Shown here: positions 34,941 to 44,914 of the stretch, in pieces
How positions within the stretch are numbered: the stretch's first letter is position 1
Layout of the letters: each line of letters starts with the position of its first letter
Source: Methylobacterium currus
Lineage (GTDB): Bacteria; Pseudomonadota; Alphaproteobacteria; Rhizobiales; Beijerinckiaceae
DNA: 47,500 nucleotides
Assembly (NCBI RefSeq): GCF_003058325.1
Contig: NZ_CP028844.1
Location: 150,001 to 197,500 of the forward strand
Direction: 5' to 3'
The notes under the pieces: model-generated
Seen by the model: only the letters and a program-made list of their open reading frames with translations
Databases searched by the model: none
Told to the model about the DNA's origin: nothing
Position numbers and translations under genes: made by a program

Positions 34941-36909
<1,969 letters not shown>

Positions 36910-36923
<14 letters not shown>

Positions 36924-38301
36924 GGTAGTTGCCGAGCAGCACGTTATCGAGACGGGCGATCGCGTCCTCGACCAGCACCGCGGCCGAGAAGTAGCGGGTC
37001 ACGAGGTGCGAGGCGATCGAGTGGTCGTTGGTGCCCATGTAGCGCACCGACAGGCCGGGCTCGATCTCGCCGGTCACGCCCGACTTGTGCAGGCCGACCA
37101 CGCCCTGCTCGCCCTCGCCGACGCGCAGCAGCAGGATCGAGGTGGTCTGGGCGCCGGTCACCGGGTCGATGTCGATCGGCAGCTTGTCGCTGGGGACGAG
37201 CGGCACGCCGCGCCAGGTGATGAACGGCGCCCCGAACAGGTGGACCACCACCGGCGGCACGCCGCGGCGGGTCGCCTCCCGGCCGAAGGCCGCGATGGCG
37301 CGGGGATGCGCGACGAAGAAGGCGGGCTTCTTCCAGACCAGGGTCAGAAGCTCGTCGAGGTCGTCCGGGGTGGGGGGACCGCCACGGGTCGGGATGCGCT
37401 GGCGCGGCGCCACCTCGTTGAGCAGGCCGAACTGCGAGTTGTTGAGGAGTTCCCACTCCTCGCGCTCCTTCACGGCGTCGACCGTGAGGCGGATCTGCTC
37501 GCGCAGCTGGTCGATCTCGTTGGAGTAGAGATCGGTGACGCGGGTATGGGTGTTGAGGATCGTCTGGATCGTCGAGAGGTGGTACTCGCGCGGATCGATC
37601 TCGTAGTCGACGAAGGTGGTCGGCAGGCGCGGCTCGCCGGCATGGACCGCGAGCAGCTCGATGCCGTGCTCGCCGTGGGAGTTGGTGTGGCCCTTGAGCC
37701 GGTCGCGCTCCTCGCGGTACTGGGCGATGCGCGAGGCGATGGCCTCGTCCTCGATCGCGGCGCGGTCGAGGGTCAGCAGCGTCACCGCCGAGAGCGCCTT
37801 GACGGCCGGGGCAGGGCCCGCTTCGCCGACGAGGTCGCCGTCGCCGAAATGGTCGCCGCGGGTGGCCAGCCCCTGGCGCAGGCGGCCCTTGTAGGGACCC
37901 GACAGGGTCAGCTCGACGGTGCCGTCGGCCACCACCACGAGGCTGCGCCCGGTCGAGCCCTCCTCGGCGATGACCTCGCCGGCTTGGTGCCGGCTCTCGG
38001 TGAACCTGGCCGCCAGCGCCGCCAGCTCGGCGTCGCCGAGGCGGCTGAACAGCGGCACGGCGCGCAGCGAGCCGGCCTTGACCGGGCGGGACTCGCCCTC
38101 GGCCGACAGGTCGACGCGGCCGGGCTTGGCCAGCACGACGGCGCGGCGGTTGACCCGGTAGACGCCGCCCGCGACGTCGACGAAGGGCAGGAGCCGCAGC
38201 AGGAAGCGCGGCGTATTGGCCGCGTTCTGGACCGAGGTGACGGTCGCGGTGGCAAGGTTGCGTGCGGCTGAGGCGCTGACGCTCAAACCCGGTCCGCTCA
38301 T
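36910..38301 (-). CDS. Family 2 encapsulin shell protein with cyclic-nucleotide-binding domain
   Basis: 463-residue protein of the SrpI / major membrane protein I family, an HK97-fold nanocompartment shell. N-terminal arm with LSVSASAARNLATATVTSVQNAANTPRFLLRLLPFVDV, then a cNMP-binding-like insert (about 78-185: LRAVPLFSRLGDAELAALAARF..GEVIAEEGSTGRSLVVVADGTVELTL). The encapsulin core follows from about 205 to the end (REEWELLNNSQFGLLNEVAPRQRIPTRGGPPTPDDLDELL, HPRAIAAFGREATRRGVPP, LSVRYMGTNDHSIASHLV, NVLLGNYHDYA). Plain Family 2A shells are about 310 residues; the insert marks type 2B. The insert lacks an obvious PRTATV-type phosphate-binding Arg, so nucleotide binding is uncertain. ATG 38301 has GGAG about 11 bases upstream. 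Promoter at 38508-38536. Confidence 0.93.
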
Positions 38302-38507
38302 CGAAGTTCGTCTCCGTGTCGCCGTGATGGGCCTGTCCCGGCCCGGCATTCTGCGCGCACGACGCCGGGAACCGTCGCCGTTCCTGCGGAACGGCAAGTC
38401 GTGACAGATGGTCGTGCGACGATCATCTTGCCCGGTCCGGCGTCTCGATATCCGCGACGGCAGCAGACATTTCGAGAGACTGTCCGTTCCGCCGTTCGCT
38501 GACGCTG

Positions 38508-38555
38508 GGATAGCCCCAGCGAACAGCCAGGGTCAATAGAATGTTTTTTCGTTTA
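38508..38555 (-). promoter_or_regulatory. Predicted encapsulin operon promoter (site D)
   Basis: On the minus strand TTGACC (38536-38531), 17-base spacer, CTATCC (38513-38508); transcript start near 38501 leaves a leader of about 200 bases before the shell ATG. AAAAAACATTCTA directly precedes the -35, matching the sulfur element's AAAAAGAACATTCTCG. A palindrome CGCTGGG-N5-CCCAGCG (38503-38521) encloses the -10, a possible repressor site; an alternative outer pairing GTTCGCT/AGCGAAC spans 38494-38524. Confidence 0.6.
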
Positions 38556-38645
38556 TCGGCCATTCGGGCGAGATATTATCTTTAAATTAGTCACAATTTA
38601 CATTTTTCATCTCATATATAGTAATAACATAGAAATATTTTCTAA
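38540..38645. other. AT-rich island upstream of the encapsulin promoter
   Basis: About 100 bases (TTTTTTCG... to TATTTTCTAAG) are dominated by A and T in a window otherwise near 70 percent GC, with runs such as CTCATATATAGTAATAAC. No gene fits. It lies upstream of the encapsulin -35 and just downstream of the cysE stop region, so it may be an UP-type or nucleoid-protein-binding segment. Together with the leader it accounts for the 408-base gap 38302-38709. Confidence 0.6.
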
Positions 38646-38709
38646 GTCAGCGAGAGCAGTGCTGCGCTCTCGCGATGAACCGTCTCCGGAACGGATTTTT
38701 CGGGGCCGG

Positions 38710-39591
38710 TCAGATCCCCTCGCCGAAGAACTGGTCCATGGTCAGGGCCGGCTCCTCGTCGCGTGGGATGCGCGAGACCACCCGGGCCGGCACGCCCGCG
38801 ACGGTGGTGTGGGGCGGGACCTCGTGCAGCACCACCGCGGCGGCGGCGACCTTGGCGCCCTCGCCGACCCGGATGTTGCCGAGCACCTTGGCGCCGACGC
38901 TGAGCAGCACCCCGCGCTCGATCTTGGGATGGCGGTCGCCGCTCTCCTTGCCGTTGCCGCCCAGCGTCACCGATTGCAGGATCGACACGTCGTCGGCGAT
39001 CACCGTGGTCTCGCCGATCACCACGCCGGTGGCGTGGTCGATGAACACCCCCGAGCCGATGCGCGCCGCCGGATGGATGTCGCAGCCGAACACTTCCGAG
39101 ATCCGGCTCTGGACATGGAGGGCCAGCGTCATCCGGCCCTGATGCCAGAGCCAATGGGCGACGCGGTAGCCTTCGAGGGCGGCGAGGCCCTTGTAGAACA
39201 GGAACGGGTCGAGGTAGCGCCGGCAGGTCGGATCGCGCTCGCGGATCGCGATCAGGTCGCGCACCGCGTGGGCGCCGGCCTGCGGGTCGGCCTCGAAGGC
39301 GGCGAGGCAGAGGTCGCGCATCGACAGCCGGGCGAGGTCGCCGTCGCCGAGCCGGTGGGCGAGGCGGTAGGCGAAGGCCTGCGCCAGGCCGCGCTGGTCG
39401 AGGATCGTCGCCTGGATGATCCCGGCATAGAGCGGCTCCTCGATCAGGGCCGCCTCGGCCTCGGCGCGCAGCTCCGCCCAGACGTCGGCCTCGGCCGTGC
39501 TGTGGCTCGTGGCGCGTAAGGAAGGCTGGCGCAACGCGGCGGTGTTCACGCGAATGGCCTCCGCCGAGGCAGCCGGGGGTGCCAGATCCAT
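38710..39591 (-). CDS. cysE: Serine O-acetyltransferase
   Basis: 293-residue enzyme that acetylates serine with acetyl-CoA, the first step of cysteine synthesis. N-terminal helical domain (DVWAELRAEAEAALIEEPLYAGIIQATILDQRGLAQAFAYRLAHRLG) followed by the left-handed beta-helix with DIHPAARIGSGVFIDHATGVVIGETTVI, catalytic His in the FIDHATG segment and GDRHPKIERGVLLSVGAKVLGNI. Complete. ATG 39591 is preferred over TTG 39600. SAT genes next to cysteine desulfurase and Family 2 encapsulin genes are a recurrent arrangement, so this copy probably makes the cysteine that feeds the encapsulated desulfurase. The shell promoter lies between, so two transcripts are likely. Confidence 0.95.
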   Translation of the reverse strand: MDLAPPAASAEAIRVNTAALRQPSLRATSHSTAEADVWAELRAEAEAALIEEPLYAGIIQATILDQRGLAQAFAYRLAHRLGDGDLARLSMRDLCLAAFEADPQAGAHAVRDLIAIRERDPTCRRYLDPFLFYKGLAALEGYRVAHWLWHQGRMTLALHVQSRISEVFGCDIHPAARIGSGVFIDHATGVVIGETTVIADDVSILQSVTLGGNGKESGDRHPKIERGVLLSVGAKVLGNIRVGEGAKVAAAAVVLHEVPPHTTVAGVPARVVSRIPRDEEPALTMDQFFGEGI

Positions 39592-39671
39592 GCCGATCAA
39601 GGTCGTTCCGCCAAGTTTGGTCTGCCAAGTCTAATGTGCAAAATTCATGTCGATGGCCTCTCGCACGGCGG

Positions 39672-39878
39672 TCACTGCACGCGCCGGAACAGGTCCGGCA
39701 GGTAGCGCCGCAGGGTCTCGTGGCCGTCGAACTTGACGTCGACGGTGGGGATGCGGCCGTCCTGGCGGTGGATGCCGACGATCCGCCCCTTGGCGTTGCG
39801 CCAGATCCCCAGGGCATCCGCAAGGTCGAGCCGGTCGAACACCACCTCGTCGCCGCGCGTCATCATCGCCGAAACCAT
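39672..39878 (-). CDS. Small conserved-looking protein upstream of cysE, function unknown
   Basis: 68-residue protein MVSAMMTRGDEVVFDRLDLADALGIWRNAKGRIVGIHRQDGRIPTVDVKFDGHETLRRYLPDLFRRVQ-type chain, here described by its parts: a short polar N terminus, an acidic segment DEVVFDRLDL, a small beta-rich middle (GRIVGIHRQ, VDVKFDG) and a basic amphipathic C-terminal helix (LRRYLPDLFRRVQ). A strong AGGAGG 6 bases before ATG 39878 supports it as real. It lies 80 bases before cysE on the same strand. The pattern of strands resembles small SH3-like barrels that regulate other enzymes, which is a guess only. Confidence 0.75.
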   Translation of the reverse strand: MVSAMMTRGDEVVFDRLDLADALGIWRNAKGRIVGIHRQDGRIPTVDVKFDGHETLRRYLPDLFRRVQ

Positions 39879-40022
39879 AGCGTCCTCCTCCGATCGGTCT
39901 CGCGAAGGGCCCTGCCGCGCGACGCGACCCTGCGGGCGGGAAGACCCTTCCTCAATTCCGGCGAGACCGGAGAAGGGTATGGTCGCAATCTGAGCGGACG
40001 AGAGCATTTGCTTCGCTAAGCT

Positions 40023-40038
40023 ATTGATTTAAATCGAT
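40023..40038 (-). promoter_or_regulatory. AT-rich palindrome upstream of the small gene and cysE
   Basis: ATTGATTTAAATCGAT is a 16-base palindrome with one mismatched pair, in the 268-base gap 39879-40146. It is AT-rich against GC-rich flanks and lies about 145 bases before the 68-residue gene, so it is the best operator/promoter candidate for the cysE transcript. No consensus promoter can be drawn with confidence. Confidence 0.4.
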
Positions 40039-40146
40039 AATCGACGAAACAACGGCGCACCGCAAGCCCTGTTCCGCACCCGTCCTCCGTTCCGTCGGGA
40101 CTCGCGGGGCCGGGTGGCGTCGACCCGGGCCCGCCCCGCGGTCCCG

Positions 40147-41733
40147 TCACGGCGCGAGCCAGGTCTCCGAGAAGTCGCCGGCGGTGAGGTCGATGCTGTT
40201 GAACAGGCGCCGTACCCGGGCGTTCTGCACCGTGATCGTCGGGATCGTCACCAGCGCCAGGGCCGGCAGGTCGGCGCCGACGATCGCCTGGATCTGTCGG
40301 AAGGTCTCGCACCGGCGGGCCTCGTCGACCTCGGTCGCCGCCTGGCGGAAGAGGTCGTCGACCGCCGGGTTGTCGTAGTGGGCGGCGTTCAGATAGGGCA
40401 GGGGGTGCTTGATCCCGTCCGACCAGTACAGCCGCTGGACACCGGCCGTCGGGTCGAACAGGCGGCTGATGCCGTTGAGGTTGAAGTCGAAATCGCGCTC
40501 TGTATAGACGCGGCGGATGAAGGTGGCGAGATCGCCGTCGACGACCTCGACCTTGACGCCGAGGCGCGCGAGCGCGGCGCGCAGGTACTCGGCGGTCTTC
40601 CTGAAGGTCGGTCCCGGAAGGAAGGTGAGGCGGAGGGGAAACCGCGTGCCGTCCGGCCCGCGCGGCAGCCCGGCCTCGTCGAGCAGCCGGTTCGCCCGGG
40701 CGAGGTCGAACGGGTGGGCGAAGGGCGCCTCGTCGTTATAGGCCTTGAGCGAAGCGGGGATCGTCGAGCCCGCGGCCTCGGCGTGGCCATAGAAGATCGT
40801 GCCGGTGATGATCCGGCGGTCGATCGCCGCGGCGAGGGCGTGGCGGACCTCCCGGCGCGCCAGGACCGGCCGGTCGAGGTTGAATTCCAGCACCTGCGCG
40901 TTGTTGAGGTAGTCGTCCGGGGCGGTCGTCACCGCGAGGCGCGGATGCGCCCGCAGCCGCTCCAGTTCCGGCAGCGCCGCGCTGTAGGTGACATCGGCCT
41001 CGCCGGATTCGAGCGCCGCCGAGACCGCCATCGTGTCGGCGACGAAGCGGATCACGATGCGGTCGAGAAAGGGCCGCCCGGGCTGCCAGTAATCCGGGTT
41101 GCGGCTCAGGACGACGTGGCTGCCCCGGGCCCATTCGGTGAAGAGGTAGGGCCCGGTCCCGATCGGCGCCCTGCCGTTCGGGCTGTCGCCATAGGCCTCG
41201 CCCGGATAGGCGTGGGCCGGCACGATCGGCGACTCGGCCGCAGCGAGCGCCTTGAGGAGGTATGGCGTCGGCTTCGACAGGACCAGGATCGCCGTCAGCG
41301 GGTCCGGCGTCTCGACCTCGACGAGGTTCGCGAAGGTGATGCGCCCGCGTGGGCCGATTGTCTTCAGCGCCAGGAGCGAGAAGCGCACGTCGGCGGCGGT
41401 GAACGGCTTGCCGTCGTGCCACCTGACGTTCGGGCGCAGGGTGAAGCGGTAGCGCAGGCCATCCTGGCTGACGCTCCAGGCCGTCGCCAGCAGCGGTTGC
41501 GGAGTGAAACTCGCATCGAAGCGCAGCAGGCCCTCGGTGACCTTGGTGCTGATGTTGCGGGTGCGGGTGTTCGTGTCGGTGAGCGGCACGAGGGTGGTCG
41601 GCTCGCCGACCTCGACGAGGGTCAGCGTGCCGCCCCGATGCGGCTCCGCATCCTGTGAACGGGCGAGGCGGGCGCCGAGCGGCAGGAGCAGCGTCGAGGA
41701 GAGGAAGGCGAGGGCTTGGCGGCGATCGGGCAT
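40147..41733 (-). CDS. OppA/DppA-family substrate-binding protein (second copy)
   Basis: 528-residue periplasmic binding protein of the SBP_bac_5 family. N terminus DRRQALAFLSSTLLLPLGARLARS is a signal peptide. Marks: TEGLLRFDASFTPQPLLATAWSVSQDGLRYRF, VRWHDGKPFTAADVRFSL, IGTGPYLFTEWARGSHVVLSRNPDYW, VQRLYWSDGIKHPLPYLNAAHYDNP. Paralogue of the copy at 24808-26424. It is divergent from a MetQ-like gene, repeating the OppA/MetQ pairing seen there; no permease or ATPase gene is adjacent. Site B points at it, about 110 bases upstream of ATG 41733. Confidence 0.92.
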   Translation of the reverse strand: MPDRRQALAFLSSTLLLPLGARLARSQDAEPHRGGTLTLVEVGEPTTLVPLTDTNTRTRNISTKVTEGLLRFDASFTPQPLLATAWSVSQDGLRYRFTLRPNVRWHDGKPFTAADVRFSLLALKTIGPRGRITFANLVEVETPDPLTAILVLSKPTPYLLKALAAAESPIVPAHAYPGEAYGDSPNGRAPIGTGPYLFTEWARGSHVVLSRNPDYWQPGRPFLDRIVIRFVADTMAVSAALESGEADVTYSAALPELERLRAHPRLAVTTAPDDYLNNAQVLEFNLDRPVLARREVRHALAAAIDRRIITGTIFYGHAEAAGSTIPASLKAYNDEAPFAHPFDLARANRLLDEAGLPRGPDGTRFPLRLTFLPGPTFRKTAEYLRAALARLGVKVEVVDGDLATFIRRVYTERDFDFNLNGISRLFDPTAGVQRLYWSDGIKHPLPYLNAAHYDNPAVDDLFRQAATEVDEARRCETFRQIQAIVGADLPALALVTIPTITVQNARVRRLFNSIDLTAGDFSETWLAP

Positions 41734-41841
41734 GGACGGCCTGGGGAGAGGGAATCGGAAGGGCGGCCGGCCTCGGTTGCGGCTATCCGGGGCGGCGGGC
41801 CAGGTATCGCGGCGCTCATGCTCCGCTCCGGGCCTGCTTCA

Positions 41842-41870
41842 TGTCAACGAGAATGTTCTTTTTATAGAAC
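41842..41870 (-). promoter_or_regulatory. Sulfur-type promoter element, near-perfect copy (site B)
   Basis: On the minus strand GTTCT-ATAAAA-AGAAC (41870-41855), ATTCTCG, then TTGACA (41847-41842) as -35. It equals site A (26613-26640) except for one base. No good -10 is seen at 17 bases (GGAGCA; GAGCAT at 18). Points to the OppA-like gene. It lies in a 376-base gap (41734-42109) that contains no gene but a second dyad at 42016. Confidence 0.7.
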
Positions 41871-42015
41871 GCCCGCAAGGGAAACGGCGATCCTCTCGCG
41901 GCGCCCGAGAAAACAAGACTCTTTTGAATTCGGAGGATTTCAGGATTCAACGGCGACGACGTCTTGTCTTCGTCACGGGCATCGAGGAAAACTCCCCTTT
42001 CACTGGCCCTCCACC

Positions 42016-42031
42016 GTTCTCTTCAAAGAAC
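42016..42031 (+). promoter_or_regulatory. Second GTTCT-N6-AGAAC dyad, before the MetQ-like gene (site E)
   Basis: GTTCTCTTCAAAGAAC, a perfect 5+5 inverted repeat with the same 6-base spacing as sites A and B, 79 bases before ATG 42110. The following sequence (GTCATGTCGAAA) only loosely resembles the ATTCTCGTTGAC part. Confidence 0.55.
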
Positions 42032-42109
42032 GTCATGTCGAAAGCGCAGGTGCGCGTTCGACATGTCAGCCCGACGATACCCTGCGAAGACAGTTCCATA
42101 GGACGGACC

Positions 42110-42910
42110 ATGCTCGCCCTCGCCAGACGCACCCTGCTCGCCGCCGCCGCGCTCTCGCTCCTCTCGGGCGCCGCTCTCGCCGCCCCCCTGCGGATCGTCG
42201 CCTCGCCGGTGCCGCACGCCGAGATCCTGCGCTTCATCAAGGACAAGCTCGCCCCCGACCTCGACATCCAGGTCATCGAGATCTCCGGCGACATCCGGCC
42301 GAACTCCCTGGTGCTCAACGGCGACGCCGACGCGAACTTCTTCCAGCACGCGCCCTACCTGCACACCGAGGAAGCTCAGCTCGGCACCACCTTCGCGGTG
42401 ACCGCTTCCACCCATGTCGAGCCGCTGGGGATCTACTCGCGCAAGGTGAGGAGCCTCGCCGAGGTGCCGGCCGGCGCCACCGTGGCCGTGCCCAACAACG
42501 TGACGAATCTCAGCCGCGCCCTGAACCTGTTGCAGGCGGGCGGCCTGATCACCCTCGAGGCCGGCCTCAAGGACGGCCAGCTCGCGACGCCGTCCGACAT
42601 CGCCGGCAACCCCAAGCGGATCGCCATCGTGCAGGTCGCCCCGGCCCAGCTGCCGCGCGCGATCGACGACGTGACGCTCGCGATCATCAACGGCAATTAC
42701 GCGCTCGAGGCCGGCCTGATCCCGGCGAGGGACGCGCTGGCGCTCGAGAAGGCCGAGAACAACCCCTATGCCAACATCCTCGTCACCACGAAGGCCCTGG
42801 CGCAGGATCCGCGGGTCCAGCGCCTCTCGGTGCTCCTCGCCTCGCCCGAAGTCGCGACCTTCATCCGCGAAAAATACCGCGGCTCGGTCGTCCCGGTGCA
42901 TGGCGGCTGA
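42110..42910 (+). CDS. MetQ/NlpA-family substrate-binding protein (second copy)
   Basis: 266-residue periplasmic protein. Signal peptide MLALARRTLLAAAALSLLSGAALA cut before APLRIVAS; no lipobox Cys. Family marks: HAEILRFIKDKLAPDLDIQVIEIS, NSLVLNGDADANFFQHAPYL, VAVPNNVTNLSRALNLLQAGGLI, LEKAENNPYANILVTTKAL. AGGACGG precedes the ATG. No metN or metI nearby. Dyad E upstream and the divergent OppA-like gene suggest induction under sulfur limitation and import of methionine or another organosulfur compound. Confidence 0.92.
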   Translation: MLALARRTLLAAAALSLLSGAALAAPLRIVASPVPHAEILRFIKDKLAPDLDIQVIEISGDIRPNSLVLNGDADANFFQHAPYLHTEEAQLGTTFAVTASTHVEPLGIYSRKVRSLAEVPAGATVAVPNNVTNLSRALNLLQAGGLITLEAGLKDGQLATPSDIAGNPKRIAIVQVAPAQLPRAIDDVTLAIINGNYALEAGLIPARDALALEKAENNPYANILVTTKALAQDPRVQRLSVLLASPEVATFIREKYRGSVVPVHGG

Positions 42911-43136
42911 CGGCTGACCGTCCCGGGCGCCGGCCCCGCCGGGCAATGGGTCTTCACCGAGGCCCCGCCGGGCTTCGAGGAGCATGGCGGCGCGGCCATG
43001 GCGAGGCCGCCCCGCGCGCTGAGGACCGGCAGGGCGGGGTGCATCCGGTAAGTTCGACATCGACTACCCGAGATCGGCCGAGCCCGTCCCGGCCCCGCTT
43101 CCGCGACGTGCCCCGGTCGCCCACGCATGTCGCAGA

Positions 43137-44121
43137 TCAGTTGAAGTGCCCGACCCAGCGAACGGTGTAGCGCTGCCCCTCCGGACGGTTCTGCGCGCCG
43201 AACTCGTAATAGGCGTTGAAGAACAGGAAGTTGTCCTTGTCGAGCGCCAGCAGGGCTCCGGGGCCGGGGGCGAAGACGCGTTCGCGCCGGCCGGGCACCG
43301 CGACGCCGTTGGCCAGCGTGTCGCTGATCTGCTGCAGCCAATAGCCGTTGACGCCGAGCTTCAGCTCCTTCGTCACGCTGTATTCGCTGGCGAAGTTCGC
43401 GTGCAGGGCCTGCCCGGCCTGGGTCGAGACCACGGTCGGGCCGAAGCCGATATTCGGGCGGTCATTGGACGCGTTCCAGAGGTAGTGGAACCGGGCCGAG
43501 ACGGTCCAGTCCGGCGCCAGGAACAGCGTGCCGGCGATGGAGCGGGTTGAACGAGAAGGTGTTCGAGCCGAAACTGACCGCCGCGATCGGATCGTAGCGT
43601 CCGGTCGGCAGGATCATCTGGGCCTCGACGCGCCCCATGAAGACCGGGCCCTCGTCGCCCATGATCGGGTCGAGCTGGATGAAGGGCCCGACCAGGAGGT
43701 CGCCGATGCCCTGCTGGGCCTCGAGGACCGCCCCGCCCAGGCCGTCATCCGTGCTCGAAGCCGGGATTGCCGGGAGGATGAGGTCGAATCCGAAGGCGCG
43801 GGGGCCGACCTTGAGCGGCGAGACGTAGAGGAGTTGCGTCAGGCTGGCGAAGACCGTGACGTCCTGGCGGGGCAGGCCGAGGCTGCGGCCGCGATTGTCC
43901 GTGAGGCGGCCGGCCGTGTAGACTTGGAGATACTGCGTCGGATACCAGCCGGGCCCGGAGGGCGGGGCGCCGTCGAGGAAGCTGGTGAAGCCGAGATTCA
44001 CGCTCGGCAGGTCGTAGGCCGACGCCGTGCCCGGGATGCCGAGCGTGGCGGCCAGGGCCGTGCCGGCCCTCTTGGCGAAGGACCGGGCTCGCCGCGGCAG
44101 CCCGGCGATCCGTCTCGTCAT
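43137..44121 (-). pseudogene. Frameshifted outer-membrane channel-like gene (SphA/MetA-type transporter family)
   Basis: Two open pieces make one family member. From 44121: a signal-like N terminus (RRARSFAKRAGTALAATLGIPGTASA), mature start YDLPSVNLGFTSFLDGAPPSGPGWYPTQYLQVYTAGRL, then LQQGIGDLL-like strands to SFGSNTFSFNPL. There the frame is lost by a one-base change near 43540, and the rest continues in another frame: AGTLFLAPDWTVSARFHYLWNASNDRPNIGFG to the final strand YTVRWVGHFN at 43137. The family (phenol/meta-pathway MetA-like beta-barrels) usually imports hydrophobic or aromatic compounds across the outer membrane. A sequencing error would also explain the shift. The 226-base gap 42911-43136 holds no supported feature. 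Confidence 0.8.
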
Positions 44122-44230
44122 GATGCCCCTCGTGGATGGGGTCCCCTCGTGGATCGACCGTGCGGCGGGGGACCGGGTTGCCGCGTCGTCGTCGCCCGTC
44201 GTGGCGTCTCGGGGACCTCGGCGGCCGGGC

Positions 44231-44695
44231 TCACGCGCCCGGCACGGAACCCGGCGGCAGGAAGTCGACCTCGCAGGCGGCGGAGCGGCGCACCACCTCC
44301 TCCGGGTCGGTGAGGTCGTGGAGCAGGTCGAACAGCTGCTTCAGCTTGCGGCCCGGGCTCACCCAGAAGATCGCCCGGTTGGGCGTGTCGGTGCGGTTGT
44401 AGTAGGCGTGCGGCTTGCCCTTCGGCATGCAGACCAGGTCGCCGGCCTTGGCCTGGAGCCATTCGCCGTCGAGGTAGAGGTCGAAGGTCCCTTCGAGGAC
44501 GTAGATGAACTCGTCCTGCGTCGGGTGGACGTGCGGCGGCACGAAGGTGCCTGGCGGATCGTAAGTCTCGAAGGAGAAGGCGCTGTCGCAATTCGCCTTG
44601 AAGTAATAAGTATGGCCGAGCACGTTCCATACCGTCCCGTCGATGGCCTCGCCTGCCCGTATGATCCGCGCAGGAAGCGGTCCGTTCTCGCTCAT
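44231..44695 (-). CDS. Cupin-domain protein
   Basis: 154-residue single-domain cupin. Motif 1 PPHVHPTQDEFIYVLEGTFDLYLDG and motif 2 PKGKPHAYYNRTD give a likely metal site (His of PPHVHP, Glu of QDEF, His of KPHAY). Small cupins of this form are dioxygenases, isomerases or ligand sensors; nothing here tells which. ATG 44695 has GAGGA 6 bases upstream. Divergent from the broken AraC-type gene, 219 bases away, which may once have regulated it. Confidence 0.88.
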   Translation of the reverse strand: MSENGPLPARIIRAGEAIDGTVWNVLGHTYYFKANCDSAFSFETYDPPGTFVPPHVHPTQDEFIYVLEGTFDLYLDGEWLQAKAGDLVCMPKGKPHAYYNRTDTPNRAIFWVSPGRKLKQLFDLLHDLTDPEEVVRRSAACEVDFLPPGSVPGA

Positions 44696-44914
44696 CTTTT
44701 CCTCGCTGTGCTGATTGATTGAGCGTGGTGGCGCGATCTTGTCTCTCATCTGCTGATGAATACTCGGGCCTCGCGCCGGCGCCGGCTATCCACCCGGCGT
44801 CGGCCTTATCCACTTTACGCGGGAAACGGAGGGCCGGCCGGCGACGGGGCCTTGTGCGGGTTTCGGCGCCACAGGCATTCTCTTCCTCTCGGGCCTGGAC
44901 GAGCGGTTGGGGCC

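Noticed and set aside
42911..43136. Short plus-strand frame after the second MetQ-like gene
   Set aside because: Only a few tens of residues with no start signal or recognisable family; treated as spacer.
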